The notes beneath the pieces were generated by a model. That model saw only the letters and a program-made list of their open reading frames with translations. It made no database searches and was not told the DNA's origin. This document shows positions 8,683 to 16,658 of a DNA stretch of 64,000 nucleotides, piece by piece (position 1 is the stretch's first letter; each line of letters opens with the position of its first letter). Both the position numbers and the translations under genes were made by a program. This stretch comes from Flavobacterium terrigena (GTDB lineage: Bacteria > Bacteroidota > Bacteroidia > Flavobacteriales > Flavobacteriaceae): positions 124,001 to 188,000 of the forward strand of contig NZ_FNYA01000004.1 of the NCBI RefSeq assembly GCF_900108955.1, in the 5' to 3' direction.

Positions 8683-10086
8683 ATGAATTTCAATAAAGAA
8701 GCCTTTCAAAAACTAACCGCTATTGTAGGCGAAAATTATATTTTTACCGATGCAGAAACCTTAATGCATTTCGGACACGATGAAACAGAAGATTTATCTT
8801 TTCCTCCGCAAGTTGTAATAAAACCTGCTAATGCTCAAGAAATTTCCGAAATTTTAAAAATCTCGAATCAATATAAAATCCCAACTACACCAATTGGTGC
8901 AAGAACGGGTTTGAGTGGCGGCGCTTTGTCCATTTATGGTGGAATTGGTTTGTCGTTAGAACGTTTGAATAAAATCTTAGAAATAGACGAAAATAATTTA
9001 CAAGTTGTTGTAGAACCAGCCGTTATCACACAAGTTTTACGTGAAGCAGTTGCCGAAAAAGGTTTGTTTTATCCTGTCGACCCAAGTAGTATGGGAAGTT
9101 GCTGGATTGGTGGTAATGTTGCTGAAAATTCTGGTGGTGCTCGTGCTGTTAAATATGGTGTAACGAAAGATTATGTGTTGAATTTAGAAGTAGTTTTACC
9201 AACTGGCGATATCATTTGGACAGGAGCAAACACCTTAAAAAACTCTACAGGATATAATTTAACGCAATTGATGGTGGGAAGTGAAGGAACTTTAGGTGTT
9301 ATAACTAAAATTGTTTTAAAGTTAATTCCGCAAAATAAACATAACGTGTTGTTATTAGTGCCATTTTATAAAGCAGAGCAAGCTTGTGAAGCCGTTTCAG
9401 CTATTTTTAGAGCCGGAATTGTACCAAGTGCTTTGGAATTTATGGAACGTGATGCGATTGACTGGGCAATAAAATTTTTAGATGGAATTTCTGTTGATAT
9501 TAGACCTGATCATCAAGCGCATTTGTTAATTGAAGTGGATGGAAATTATCCTGATGTTTTAATGATCGAAGCCGAAAAAATATTGGGTGTCGTGGAGCAA
9601 TTTGAAATCGATGAGGTTTTATTTGCTGATACAGATGAACAAAAAAATGCCCTTTGGAAAATGCGTAGAGGAGTAGCGGAAGCTGTGAAATCAAATTCAA
9701 TTTATAAAGAAGAAGATACGGTTGTGCCTCGTTACGAATTGCCAACTTTATTAAAAGGAATAAAAGATATTGGAAATAAATACGGATTTCAATCGGTTTG
9801 TTACGGACACGCTGGTGATGGAAACTTACACGTGAACATCATTAAAGGCCATATGAAAAACGACAATTGGCAAATTGAAGTCCCAAAAGGCATTAGAGAA
9901 ATTTTTGAATTGACAGTTTCTTTAAAAGGAACTTTATCTGGTGAACACGGAATTGGTTTGGTACAAAAAAACTATATGGATATTGCTTTTAGCAAAGTGC
10001 ATTTAGAATTATTAGAACGCATTAAAGCGATTTTCGATCCAAATAATATTTTAAATCCTGGGAAGATTTTTCCTGATGAGTTGTAG
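8683..10086 (+). CDS. FAD-binding oxidoreductase, GlcD/D-lactate dehydrogenase type
   Basis: A 467-residue flavoenzyme of the 2-hydroxy-acid oxidase family that converts D-2-hydroxyacids such as glycolate or D-lactate to 2-oxoacids. The N-terminal FAD-binding domain shows PIGARTGLSGGA and GNVAENSGGARAVKYG; the C-terminal FAD-linked oxidase domain shows GHAGDGNLHVN and SGEHGIGLVQK, with catalytic-type His residues. Length is typical for GlcD. No partner subunits (GlcE, GlcF) are nearby, so the exact substrate cannot be told from the sequence. ATG start; monocistronic, between two repeat-rich gaps. Confidence 0.88.
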   Translation: MNFNKEAFQKLTAIVGENYIFTDAETLMHFGHDETEDLSFPPQVVIKPANAQEISEILKISNQYKIPTTPIGARTGLSGGALSIYGGIGLSLERLNKILEIDENNLQVVVEPAVITQVLREAVAEKGLFYPVDPSSMGSCWIGGNVAENSGGARAVKYGVTKDYVLNLEVVLPTGDIIWTGANTLKNSTGYNLTQLMVGSEGTLGVITKIVLKLIPQNKHNVLLLVPFYKAEQACEAVSAIFRAGIVPSALEFMERDAIDWAIKFLDGISVDIRPDHQAHLLIEVDGNYPDVLMIEAEKILGVVEQFEIDEVLFADTDEQKNALWKMRRGVAEAVKSNSIYKEEDTVVPRYELPTLLKGIKDIGNKYGFQSVCYGHAGDGNLHVNIIKGHMKNDNWQIEVPKGIREIFELTVSLKGTLSGEHGIGLVQKNYMDIAFSKVHLELLERIKAIFDPNNILNPGKIFPDEL

Positions 10087-10097
10087 ATTTAAATTTT

Positions 10098-10325
10098 AAA
10101 CATATAAGTCATATAAGTTTAAAACGCATAGGAACATAGTTTGGATTGTGGGTAAAGTTGCTCCGCTCGAAATAGTTCACATAAGTTATGCGCTTAGTTT
10201 GTCATGCTGAAAGCATCTCACGCAATCTACTTTATTAATCTTTTCATACTGAACTCATTTCAGTATCTCATTAACAAATAAGTCATATAAGTTTAGTAGT
10301 TAAAGCTTATATGACTTATATGTTT
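10098..10325. repeat. Intergenic element bounded by inverted repeats
   Basis: AAACATATAAGTCATATAAG (from 10098) has a near-perfect inverted partner at 10303-10325, and a third, direct copy at about 10277-10295. The interior also carries GTCATGCTGAAAGCATCTCA and TCATACTGAACTCATTTCAG, two versions of a motif I recognise as common between Bacteroidota genes. No reading frame is visible. Confidence 0.65.
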
Positions 10326-10339
10326 AAAAAAGTTTGATT

Positions 10340-10729
10340 TTATTTCTTCAAGTATTCTAACAAAACTGGATCGGCATTTTTAAATGTGTTGTCCATTTCT
10401 GAAAGTGTGGCAATACGTTTTTTGTTTAGTTTGATTAAGATGTCTTTTTCTGTAGTAAATAAAATCACTGTCAAAAACGGATTGTTAATGTATTGACTTA
10501 AAATCATTACTACATCTTCAATAGGTTTTATTTCTACAACTTCTTCCGATAAATGTCTGAAAGTCACATTGAATTTCAATACGTCATTATCAACAATCGT
10601 ACGGAAATAAATATTCGTTAATTCTGTTTTTCCAATAGTTTTACCTAAGGTTAATTTGGCAAATGTTCCGTTGGCTAAACTTGTTTTTAGTGCTTCAAAT
10701 ATGGCGTGAATGGGTTCTAAGTAAATCAT
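10340..10729 (-). CDS. Conserved hypothetical protein, possible isolated N-terminal domain
   Basis: A 129-residue protein with strands and helices throughout and no signal or membrane segment. Stretches such as NGTFAKLTLG, NIYFRTI and ILFTTEKDILIKLNKK resemble the non-catalytic N-terminal domain that precedes the methyltransferase domain in a family of bacterial SAM-dependent enzymes. The methyltransferase part is absent here, so this is either a free-standing version or a truncated one. That resemblance is from memory and uncertain. ATG start; the gene ends in intergenic DNA full of repeats. Confidence 0.5.
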   Translation of the reverse strand: MIYLEPIHAIFEALKTSLANGTFAKLTLGKTIGKTELTNIYFRTIVDNDVLKFNVTFRHLSEEVVEIKPIEDVVMILSQYINNPFLTVILFTTEKDILIKLNKKRIATLSEMDNTFKNADPVLLEYLKK

Positions 10730-10761
10730 TTTAATTTTTTTGTAAAAGTACTAAAAGTATA

Positions 10762-10797
10762 CAAATAAAAAGTCCTCAATTATTGCTAATTCAGGAC
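10762..10797 (-). terminator. Terminator after the 36-residue gene
   Basis: An 11-bp stem with one mismatch (10772-10782 with 10787-10797) followed on the minus strand by TTTTTATTTG. It lies directly after the stop of the small Lys-rich gene. Confidence 0.7.
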
Positions 10798-10804
10798 GGA
10801 TTAT

Positions 10805-10915
10805 TTAATCTCTTTTCGGATTGTTTTTCTTATCTCTTTTTTCTTCTTTTTTCTCTTTTGGAGTTTTTAAAGGTTCTTTTTTGGCAACCTTTTTTGCGTC
10901 TTGACTTTTAGCCAT
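10805..10915 (-). CDS. Small Lys-rich conserved protein (36 aa)
   Basis: ATG at 10915 to TAA at 10805 encodes 36 residues starting MAKSQDAKKVAKKEP and continuing as an almost unbroken run of Lys, Glu and Arg. I recall near-identical short proteins (MAKS-x-AKK...KEKK) in many flavobacteria, so this is probably a real gene despite its size. It has its own downstream terminator. It is highly basic and likely disordered; an RNA- or ribosome-associated role would be a guess. Confidence 0.65.
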   Translation of the reverse strand: MAKSQDAKKVAKKEPLKTPKEKKEEKRDKKNNPKRD

Positions 10916-10969
10916 GATGTGTTGTTTTATAATTACTTCGCATTATTTGTTTAGTAAAGATAGACTTTT

Positions 10970-11007
10970 AAAACAAAAAATCCCTAATTATTTCTAATTA
11001 AGGATTT
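10970..11007 (-). terminator. secA terminator
   Basis: The stem 10978-10990 with 10995-11007 has a single mismatch and a 4-nt loop, and is followed on the minus strand by TTTTTTGTTTT. It begins 30 bases beyond the secA stop. Confidence 0.8.
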
Positions 11008-11036
11008 TGTACTTCAACTTTGATTAGTATGAAGTT

Positions 11037-14000
11037 TTATTCATTTACGATTACAAATTCACCAGATGCTAATAAAGCTTCTGCTTTTTTGTATTTCATC
11101 GTTTCGCTTTTTCCATTCATTACGTTTTTAATAGTCACGTTATCGTTTCTATTAATTTTTGGTTGGTCGCGAGTAATTGTTTCAGTTACAGCAGGTCGTT
11201 GTTGAGCATTATTACCAGCTTCTCTGTTTGTTTCAGCTAATTCATCAGAATTTAATACATCGTCTTTAGATTCTGTATAATTTGTTTTTTTAGCTTCTTC
11301 ACGCGCTTCATGAATATCGTTTGCGTTTTGTCTTGGTAATTCACCTTTAAATAAGAATGAAATAACATCTTTATTCACTTGTTCAATCATTGCTTTAAAT
11401 AATTTAAACGCTTCGAACTTGTAAATTAATAAAGGATCTTTTTGTTCGTGAACAGCTAATTGAACTGATTGTTTCATTTCATCCATTTTACGTAAATGTT
11501 TCTTCCAAGATTCATCTACAATGGCTAAAGTGATATTTTTTTCGAAGTCAGTAATTAACGCTTTTCCTTCTGTTTCGTAAGCTTTAGTTAAATTAGTAAC
11601 TACGTTTAATGTTTTAATTCCGTCTGAAAAAGGCACTACAATTCTTTCAAATTGACCGTTGTTATTTTCGTAAACATCTTTAATAATTGGATACGCTTCT
11701 TTGGCGTCACGAATTACTTTTTCTTCGTAATAGGCGTAAGCCGCTTTGTAAACTTGAGCAACAATTTGTTGTTGATTTAATTTCGCGAATTCTGCTTCCG
11801 TAACAGGAGAACTAATTGAAAAAGTTCTAATTAATTGGAATTCGAAGTTTTTGAAATCGTTTACAATTTTGTTGTTTTCTACAATTACTTCGCAAGTATC
11901 ATAAATCATGTTTACGATATCTACTTTCAATCTTTCACCTTGTAAAGCGTGACGACGACGTTTGTAAACGACTTCACGTTGTGAATTCATTACATCATCA
12001 TATTCTAATAAACGTTTACGAGTTCCAAAGTTGTTTTCTTCTACTTTTTTCTGAGCACGTTCGATAGATTTTGTCATCATAGAATGCTGAATCACTTCAC
12101 CTTCTTTTAATCCCATTCTGTCCATAACTTTTGCGACTCTTTCTGAACCAAATAAACGCATTAAGTTATCTTCCAATGAAACATAGAATTGTGAGCTACC
12201 AACATCTCCTTGACGACCAGCACGACCACGTAACTGACGGTCAACACGACGAGAATCGTGACGTTCTGTACCGATGATTGCTAATCCACCAGCCGCTTTT
12301 ACTTCTGGAGATAATTTAATATCCGTTCCACGACCAGCCATATTCGTTGCAATTGTTACGACACCTGGTTTACCAGCTTCGGCAACAATTTCAGCTTCGC
12401 TTTTATGCATTTTAGCATTCAATACATTATGATTGATACCACGCATTTTAAGCATTCTACTTAATAGTTCTGAAATTTCTACAGAAGTTGTACCAATTAA
12501 TACTGGTCTTCCTGCATTTGAAAGTTCTACAACATCTTCAATTACTGCATTGAATTTTTCACGTACCGAACGGTAAATTAAATCTTCTTTGTCAATACGA
12601 GACATGGCTTTATTTGTTGGGATTTCAACAACGTCTAATTTATAGATTTCATTGAATTCTCCTTCTTCTGTAATTGCTGTTCCCGTCATACCAGCTAATT
12701 TGCTGTACATACGGAAATAGTTTTGTAAAGTAACTGTCGCAAATGTTTGAGTAGCTGCTTCAATTTTTACATTTTCTTTTGCCTCAATCGCTTGGTGTAA
12801 CCCGTCAGAATAACGACGGCCATCCATAATACGACCTGTTGACTCATCAACAATCATTACTTTGTTGTCCATGATTACATATTCTGTATCTTTTTCAAAT
12901 ACGGCATATGCTTTTAATAATTGCGTAAGCGTGTGAATTCTTTCTGATTTCACAGAGAATTCTCTGTATAAATCTTCTTTTAATTCTGCTTCCGCATCTT
13001 TATCTAAATTTTGTTTTTCAATGGCTGAAATTCCAGTAGAAATATCTGGTAAAACGAAGAATGTTTCATCTGTATCTTGCGATAAGTATTTAATTCCGTT
13101 ATCAGTTAATTCTACTTGGTTGTTTTTTTCTTCGATAACAAAGTATAACGCCTCATCAACTTTTGGCATTTCTCTATTATTGTCTTGCATGTGTGCGTTT
13201 TCCGTTTTTTGAAGAATTTGTTTTACACCTTCTTCAGATAAAAACTTAATTAATGCTTTGTTTTTTGGATAAGCACGGTAAGTTCTTAATAATTGGAAAC
13301 CACCATCTTTAGTATTTCCTTCTTTTAATAAACGTTTTGCTTCCGTTAAACAATCTGTTGCAATTCTTTTTTGTAAGTTGAATAAGTTTTCAACTTTTGG
13401 TTTTAATTCTAAAAATTCATGTCTGTCACCATCTTCAACTGGTCCAGAAATAATTAATGGTGTTCTGGCATCATCAACTAATACTGAATCGACCTCATCG
13501 ACAATTGCGAAGTTATGTTTTCTTTGGACTAAATCTTCTGGAGAATTCGCCATATTATCACGTAAATAATCGAAACCAAATTCGTTATTTGTACCGTAAG
13601 TAATATCAGCGTTATATGCTTTTCTTCTTGCTTCTGTGTTAGGTTGGTGGTTGTCAATACAATCAACAGTTAAACCATGAAATTCAAATAAAGGAGCTTT
13701 CCAAGTACTATCACGCTTTGCTAAGTAGTCATTCACGGTTACTAAGTGTACTCCGTTTCCTGTTAGTGCGTTTAAGTAAAGTGCTAAAGTTGCTACTAAT
13801 GTTTTTCCTTCTCCCGTTTGCATTTCGGCAATTTTACCTTGATGTAAAACGATTCCACCCATTAACTGAACATCGTAGTGAATCATGTCCCATGTAATTG
13901 GTTTACCAGCAGCATCCCAAGAATTTGCCCAGTTTACTTCATCACCAACAAGTGTTATATAAGGTCTGTCTGCAGAAAGTTCTCTGTCTTTTGCAGTTGC

Positions 14001-14396
14001 AGTAACTGTAATAGAAGTATTTTCTTTAAAACGACGAGCGGTTTCTCTTAATACAGCAAAAGCTTCAGGTAAAATTTCGTTTAATGTTTTTTCAGAAATT
14101 TCGTAAGCTTCTTTTTCTAATTTGTCAATTTCTGAGTAGATATTTTCTCTTGCATCAACATCAACAGTGTTTTCTGCTTCAGTTTTTAAGGCTTCAATTT
14201 TGTTGTCTTTTTCAGCACGAGCTTGATTGATTTTATCTTTAAAGAAAGCTGTTTTTGCTCTCAATTCGTCGTGTGAAATTGATTTTAAAGCTTCTTGATA
14301 AGAATTGATTTTATTAACAATAGGCTGAATGGCTTTGATGTCATTGGCAGATTTATCACCTACAAATACTTTTAATATCGAATTTATAATACTCAT
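11037..14396 (-). CDS. secA: Preprotein translocase ATPase SecA
   Basis: The motor ATPase that pushes unfolded preproteins through SecYEG at the inner membrane. About 1119 residues, longer than the E. coli enzyme by insertions typical of Bacteroidota. Visible: Walker A MQTGEGKT, the DEAD-type DEVDSVLVDDA, the helicase II motif TNMAGRGTDIKL and LRGRAGRQGD. The C-terminus (KYKKAEALLASGEFVIVNE) lacks the usual zinc-binding SEC-C Cys motif. The frame is open upstream to 14474, but ATG at 14396 (MSIINSILKVF) is the conserved start. Monocistronic, with terminators on both sides. Confidence 0.97.
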   Translation of the reverse strand: MSIINSILKVFVGDKSANDIKAIQPIVNKINSYQEALKSISHDELRAKTAFFKDKINQARAEKDNKIEALKTEAENTVDVDARENIYSEIDKLEKEAYEISEKTLNEILPEAFAVLRETARRFKENTSITVTATAKDRELSADRPYITLVGDEVNWANSWDAAGKPITWDMIHYDVQLMGGIVLHQGKIAEMQTGEGKTLVATLALYLNALTGNGVHLVTVNDYLAKRDSTWKAPLFEFHGLTVDCIDNHQPNTEARRKAYNADITYGTNNEFGFDYLRDNMANSPEDLVQRKHNFAIVDEVDSVLVDDARTPLIISGPVEDGDRHEFLELKPKVENLFNLQKRIATDCLTEAKRLLKEGNTKDGGFQLLRTYRAYPKNKALIKFLSEEGVKQILQKTENAHMQDNNREMPKVDEALYFVIEEKNNQVELTDNGIKYLSQDTDETFFVLPDISTGISAIEKQNLDKDAEAELKEDLYREFSVKSERIHTLTQLLKAYAVFEKDTEYVIMDNKVMIVDESTGRIMDGRRYSDGLHQAIEAKENVKIEAATQTFATVTLQNYFRMYSKLAGMTGTAITEEGEFNEIYKLDVVEIPTNKAMSRIDKEDLIYRSVREKFNAVIEDVVELSNAGRPVLIGTTSVEISELLSRMLKMRGINHNVLNAKMHKSEAEIVAEAGKPGVVTIATNMAGRGTDIKLSPEVKAAGGLAIIGTERHDSRRVDRQLRGRAGRQGDVGSSQFYVSLEDNLMRLFGSERVAKVMDRMGLKEGEVIQHSMMTKSIERAQKKVEENNFGTRKRLLEYDDVMNSQREVVYKRRRHALQGERLKVDIVNMIYDTCEVIVENNKIVNDFKNFEFQLIRTFSISSPVTEAEFAKLNQQQIVAQVYKAAYAYYEEKVIRDAKEAYPIIKDVYENNNGQFERIVVPFSDGIKTLNVVTNLTKAYETEGKALITDFEKNITLAIVDESWKKHLRKMDEMKQSVQLAVHEQKDPLLIYKFEAFKLFKAMIEQVNKDVISFLFKGELPRQNANDIHEAREEAKKTNYTESKDDVLNSDELAETNREAGNNAQQRPAVTETITRDQPKINRNDNVTIKNVMNGKSETMKYKKAEALLASGEFVIVNE

Positions 14397-14458
14397 AATA
14401 TGTTTTTTAATATATGTTGTAAACCTTGCGGTTTTGTTTTTCGTATGCAAAGATAACC

Positions 14459-14484
14459 AAAAAAAAAGCCTCACCGAAGAGACT
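14459..14484 (-). terminator. Terminator after the DUF2795-like gene
   Basis: Stem AGTCTC/GAGGCT with a 6-nt loop (14467-14484), followed on the minus strand by nine T. It separates the small acidic-protein gene from secA, implying that secA has its own promoter in 14397-14458. Confidence 0.75.
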
Positions 14485-14505
14485 TTTTATTGGGTTATTT
14501 ATTTT

Positions 14506-14727
14506 TTAATATTCATCCTCGTTCCAAAGATAATCTTCGTCTGTTGGATAATCAGGCCAAATTTCTTCCATTGACTCATAAATTTCACCTTCATCCTCAA
14601 TAGACTGTAAGTTCTCTACCACTTCTAATGGTGCTCCAGCTCTAATCGCGTAGTCAATTAATTCGTCTTTTGTAGCAGGCCAAGGTGCATCACTTAAATA
14701 TGATGCTAATTCTAACGTCCAATACAT
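14506..14727 (-). CDS. DUF2795 family small acidic protein
   Basis: A 73-residue protein. The first half, WTLELASYLSDAPWPATKDELIDYAIRAGAP followed by EVVENLQSI, matches DUF2795, a small helical family whose role is unknown. The tail is strongly acidic (EDEGEIYESMEE...TDEDYLWNEDEY). This version is widely conserved in flavobacteria close to secA, from memory. ATG start, own terminator. No membrane segment. Confidence 0.8.
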   Translation of the reverse strand: MYWTLELASYLSDAPWPATKDELIDYAIRAGAPLEVVENLQSIEDEGEIYESMEEIWPDYPTDEDYLWNEDEY

Positions 14728-14882
14728 CTTATTTAGATTTTTAGTTTAATGCAAAAATAAATTTATTACTTAAAAAGACAAGTTTTTTTTGAATTATTTT
14801 TTAATAAATTTTAAGAACTTAATTTCAGTAGCTAATATTCAGTTTAATATGGAACTGAACACTACTTGCTGTAAACGGAATA

Positions 14883-15452
14883 CTATTTTCTAGGTATCCA
14901 TTTCACTTCATCAGCGTTCAAATCATGAGACAACTTTCGTGCCAATACAAATAAATAGTCAGAAAGTCGGTTTAAATACTTAATTGCTATGTCAGCTACA
15001 GGTTCATTATGACTTAAATGCACAGCTAAACGCTCTGCTCTTCTGCAAACACATCGCGCAACATGACAATATGACACAGTTGTGTGTCCGCCTGGTAAAA
15101 CAAAATGCGTCATTTGAGGTAAAGCTTCTTCCATAGTGTCGATTTCTTTTTCAAGAAATTCGATATCACTTTCAAGTATTCCAAGGTTTTGAAGACGTTT
15201 CTCACCATTCTTCATGACTTCTTTTTCAGGTGGTGTAGCTAAAATGGCTCCAACTGTAAATAATCTGTCTTGAATTTCGATTAAAACATCTTTATAATGC
15301 TGGTTAAAATCTTGATCACGAATTAATCCGATATATGAATTTAATTCGTCAACCGTTCCGTAACTTTCGATTCTGATATGATCTTTTGGTACACGAGTTC
15401 CTCCAAATAGGGCAGTAGTACCTTTATCTCCAGTTTTAGTATATACTTTCAT
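14883..15452 (-). CDS. Cob(I)alamin adenosyltransferase, PduO type
   Basis: A 189-residue ATP:cob(I)alamin adenosyltransferase, which makes coenzyme B12 (adenosylcobalamin) from cobalamin and ATP. Diagnostic stretches: the N-terminal ATP-binding TKTGDKGTTALFGG, YGTVDELNSYIG, the RRAERLAV helix and NRLSDYLFVLAR. Length is normal. The start ATG overlaps the terC stop by one base (TAATG), so the two are co-transcribed and probably translationally coupled. It likely supplies the methylmalonyl-CoA mutase served by MeaB at 6823-7908. Confidence 0.93.
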   Translation of the reverse strand: MKVYTKTGDKGTTALFGGTRVPKDHIRIESYGTVDELNSYIGLIRDQDFNQHYKDVLIEIQDRLFTVGAILATPPEKEVMKNGEKRLQNLGILESDIEFLEKEIDTMEEALPQMTHFVLPGGHTTVSYCHVARCVCRRAERLAVHLSHNEPVADIAIKYLNRLSDYLFVLARKLSHDLNADEVKWIPRK

Positions 15453-16399
15453 TATTTACCTTTGTTTTTATGAAGTGAAACCACAACACCAAGTGTAATA
15501 GATAAAGCAATAAATGCTAACGATAACCATTCAGGGAAAAACTCTGGAAAATGGTGAACCAATAACATTTTTATACCTACGAAAGTTAAAATAGCAATTA
15601 AACTGTATTCGATATAGCTAAATTTCTCAATCATATTTGCTAAAAAGAAATACATAGATCGTAATCCTAAAATCGCAAAAATATTAGAACTGAATACTAA
15701 AAACGGATCTGATGTAATGGCTAAAATAGCAGGGACACTATCTAATGCAAAAATTACATCCATTACTTCAATTACGATTAATGCAATAAATAAAGGAGTA
15801 ACATATCTGGTTCCATTTTTCTTTAGGAAAAAATTCTGACCTTCAATTTCATGATGAACTGGAAATATTTTGCCAATAAGTTTGTATATTTTAGAATCTT
15901 TAGGGTCAAATTCTTCTTCTTCCTTAGTGAAAAGCATTTTCATTGCTGTAAAAATCAAGAATGCTCCAAATACATATATGATCCATTCAAATCTATTAAT
16001 AAGTGCTACGCCTAAGAATATCATTAAACCTCTAAATACGATTGCTCCGATAATTCCCCAAAACAAAACTCTATGTTGAAATTTTTGTGGAATTTTGAAT
16101 GAAGCAAAAATAATGGCGATTACAAATATATTGTCGGCACTTAATGAAAGTTCAATTAAATAACCAGTAATGTATTTTATAGAAGCTTCAACTGGTTTTA
16201 AGTTGGTTGGATTGGCAATATGTCCGCCACTATATAATAAGTATACTACTCCAGAAAAAATAAAAGAAAGAGTTACCCATAAAATAGTCCATTTTGAGGC
16301 TTCTTTACTACTAATAATATGTGGGTTTTTGTTAAAAACACCTAAATCTAAGGCTAAGAAAATTGAAATAGCGACTAGAAAAATAATCCAAACGGTCAT
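15452..16399 (-). CDS. TerC/Alx family integral membrane protein
   Basis: A 315-residue polytopic membrane protein of the TerC family. Key motifs are ELSLSADNIFVIAIIF and EVMDVIFALDSVPAIL, whose acidic residues within membrane helices are typical; about seven to nine hydrophobic segments are visible. Members such as Alx are linked to manganese export and metal loading of exported proteins. It is named from the tellurite operon but stands here without other ter genes. ATG start; it forms an operon with the adenosyltransferase gene behind it. Confidence 0.9.
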   Translation of the reverse strand: MTVWIIFLVAISIFLALDLGVFNKNPHIISSKEASKWTILWVTLSFIFSGVVYLLYSGGHIANPTNLKPVEASIKYITGYLIELSLSADNIFVIAIIFASFKIPQKFQHRVLFWGIIGAIVFRGLMIFLGVALINRFEWIIYVFGAFLIFTAMKMLFTKEEEEFDPKDSKIYKLIGKIFPVHHEIEGQNFFLKKNGTRYVTPLFIALIVIEVMDVIFALDSVPAILAITSDPFLVFSSNIFAILGLRSMYFFLANMIEKFSYIEYSLIAILTFVGIKMLLVHHFPEFFPEWLSLAFIALSITLGVVVSLHKNKGK

Positions 16400-16466
16400 A
16401 ATAATTGATTTTTTAGCAAATATAAATTAAAATTCAGAATTTAGAAGCTTGGGTAAAGTTAAAGTT

Positions 16467-16505
16467 CAAACAAAAAGAAGTTAATGTTCTTTTTGTTTGT
16501 TTTTT
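16467..16505 (+). terminator. Terminator-like hairpin in the terC-glnN divergent gap
   Basis: A perfect 13-bp stem (16467-16479 with 16487-16499) with a 7-nt loop, followed on the plus strand by TTTTTT. No plus-strand gene ends here, so it has no obvious transcript to terminate; see findings. Confidence 0.6.
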
Positions 16506-16559
16506 ACTATCGCACCCTGTAATTGTTAACCAAAAATTAATAAAAAGTAATTTGTTTTT

Positions 16560-16589
16560 AATTTACCCCTAAAAATTTAGGGGTAAATT
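16560..16589. promoter_or_regulatory. 30-bp palindrome upstream of glnN
   Basis: AATTTACCCCTAAA and TTTAGGGGTAAATT are perfect 14-base inverted halves separated by AA. It ends about 20 bases before the glnN -7 box, where a regulator would act at the promoter. The GGGG/CCCC cores stand out in AT-rich DNA. A dimeric regulator site is likelier than a terminator; the regulator is unknown. Confidence 0.6.
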
Positions 16590-16610
16590 TTTTTATTTGT
16601 GTTTTATTTG

Positions 16611-16618
16611 TATTTTTG
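16611..16618 (+). promoter_or_regulatory. glnN promoter -7 box
   Basis: TATTTTTG matches the Bacteroidota -7 consensus TAnnTTTG and lies 40 bases before the glnN ATG. Confidence 0.6.
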
Positions 16619-16658
16619 TACCTTAAAATTAAGGATATAATTTTTAAAACACAACTTT

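Noticed and set aside
14397-14474. Longer SecA start
   Set aside because: The extra 26 residues are not SecA-like; the conserved start MSIINSILKVF is at 14396, and the extension runs into the upstream terminator.
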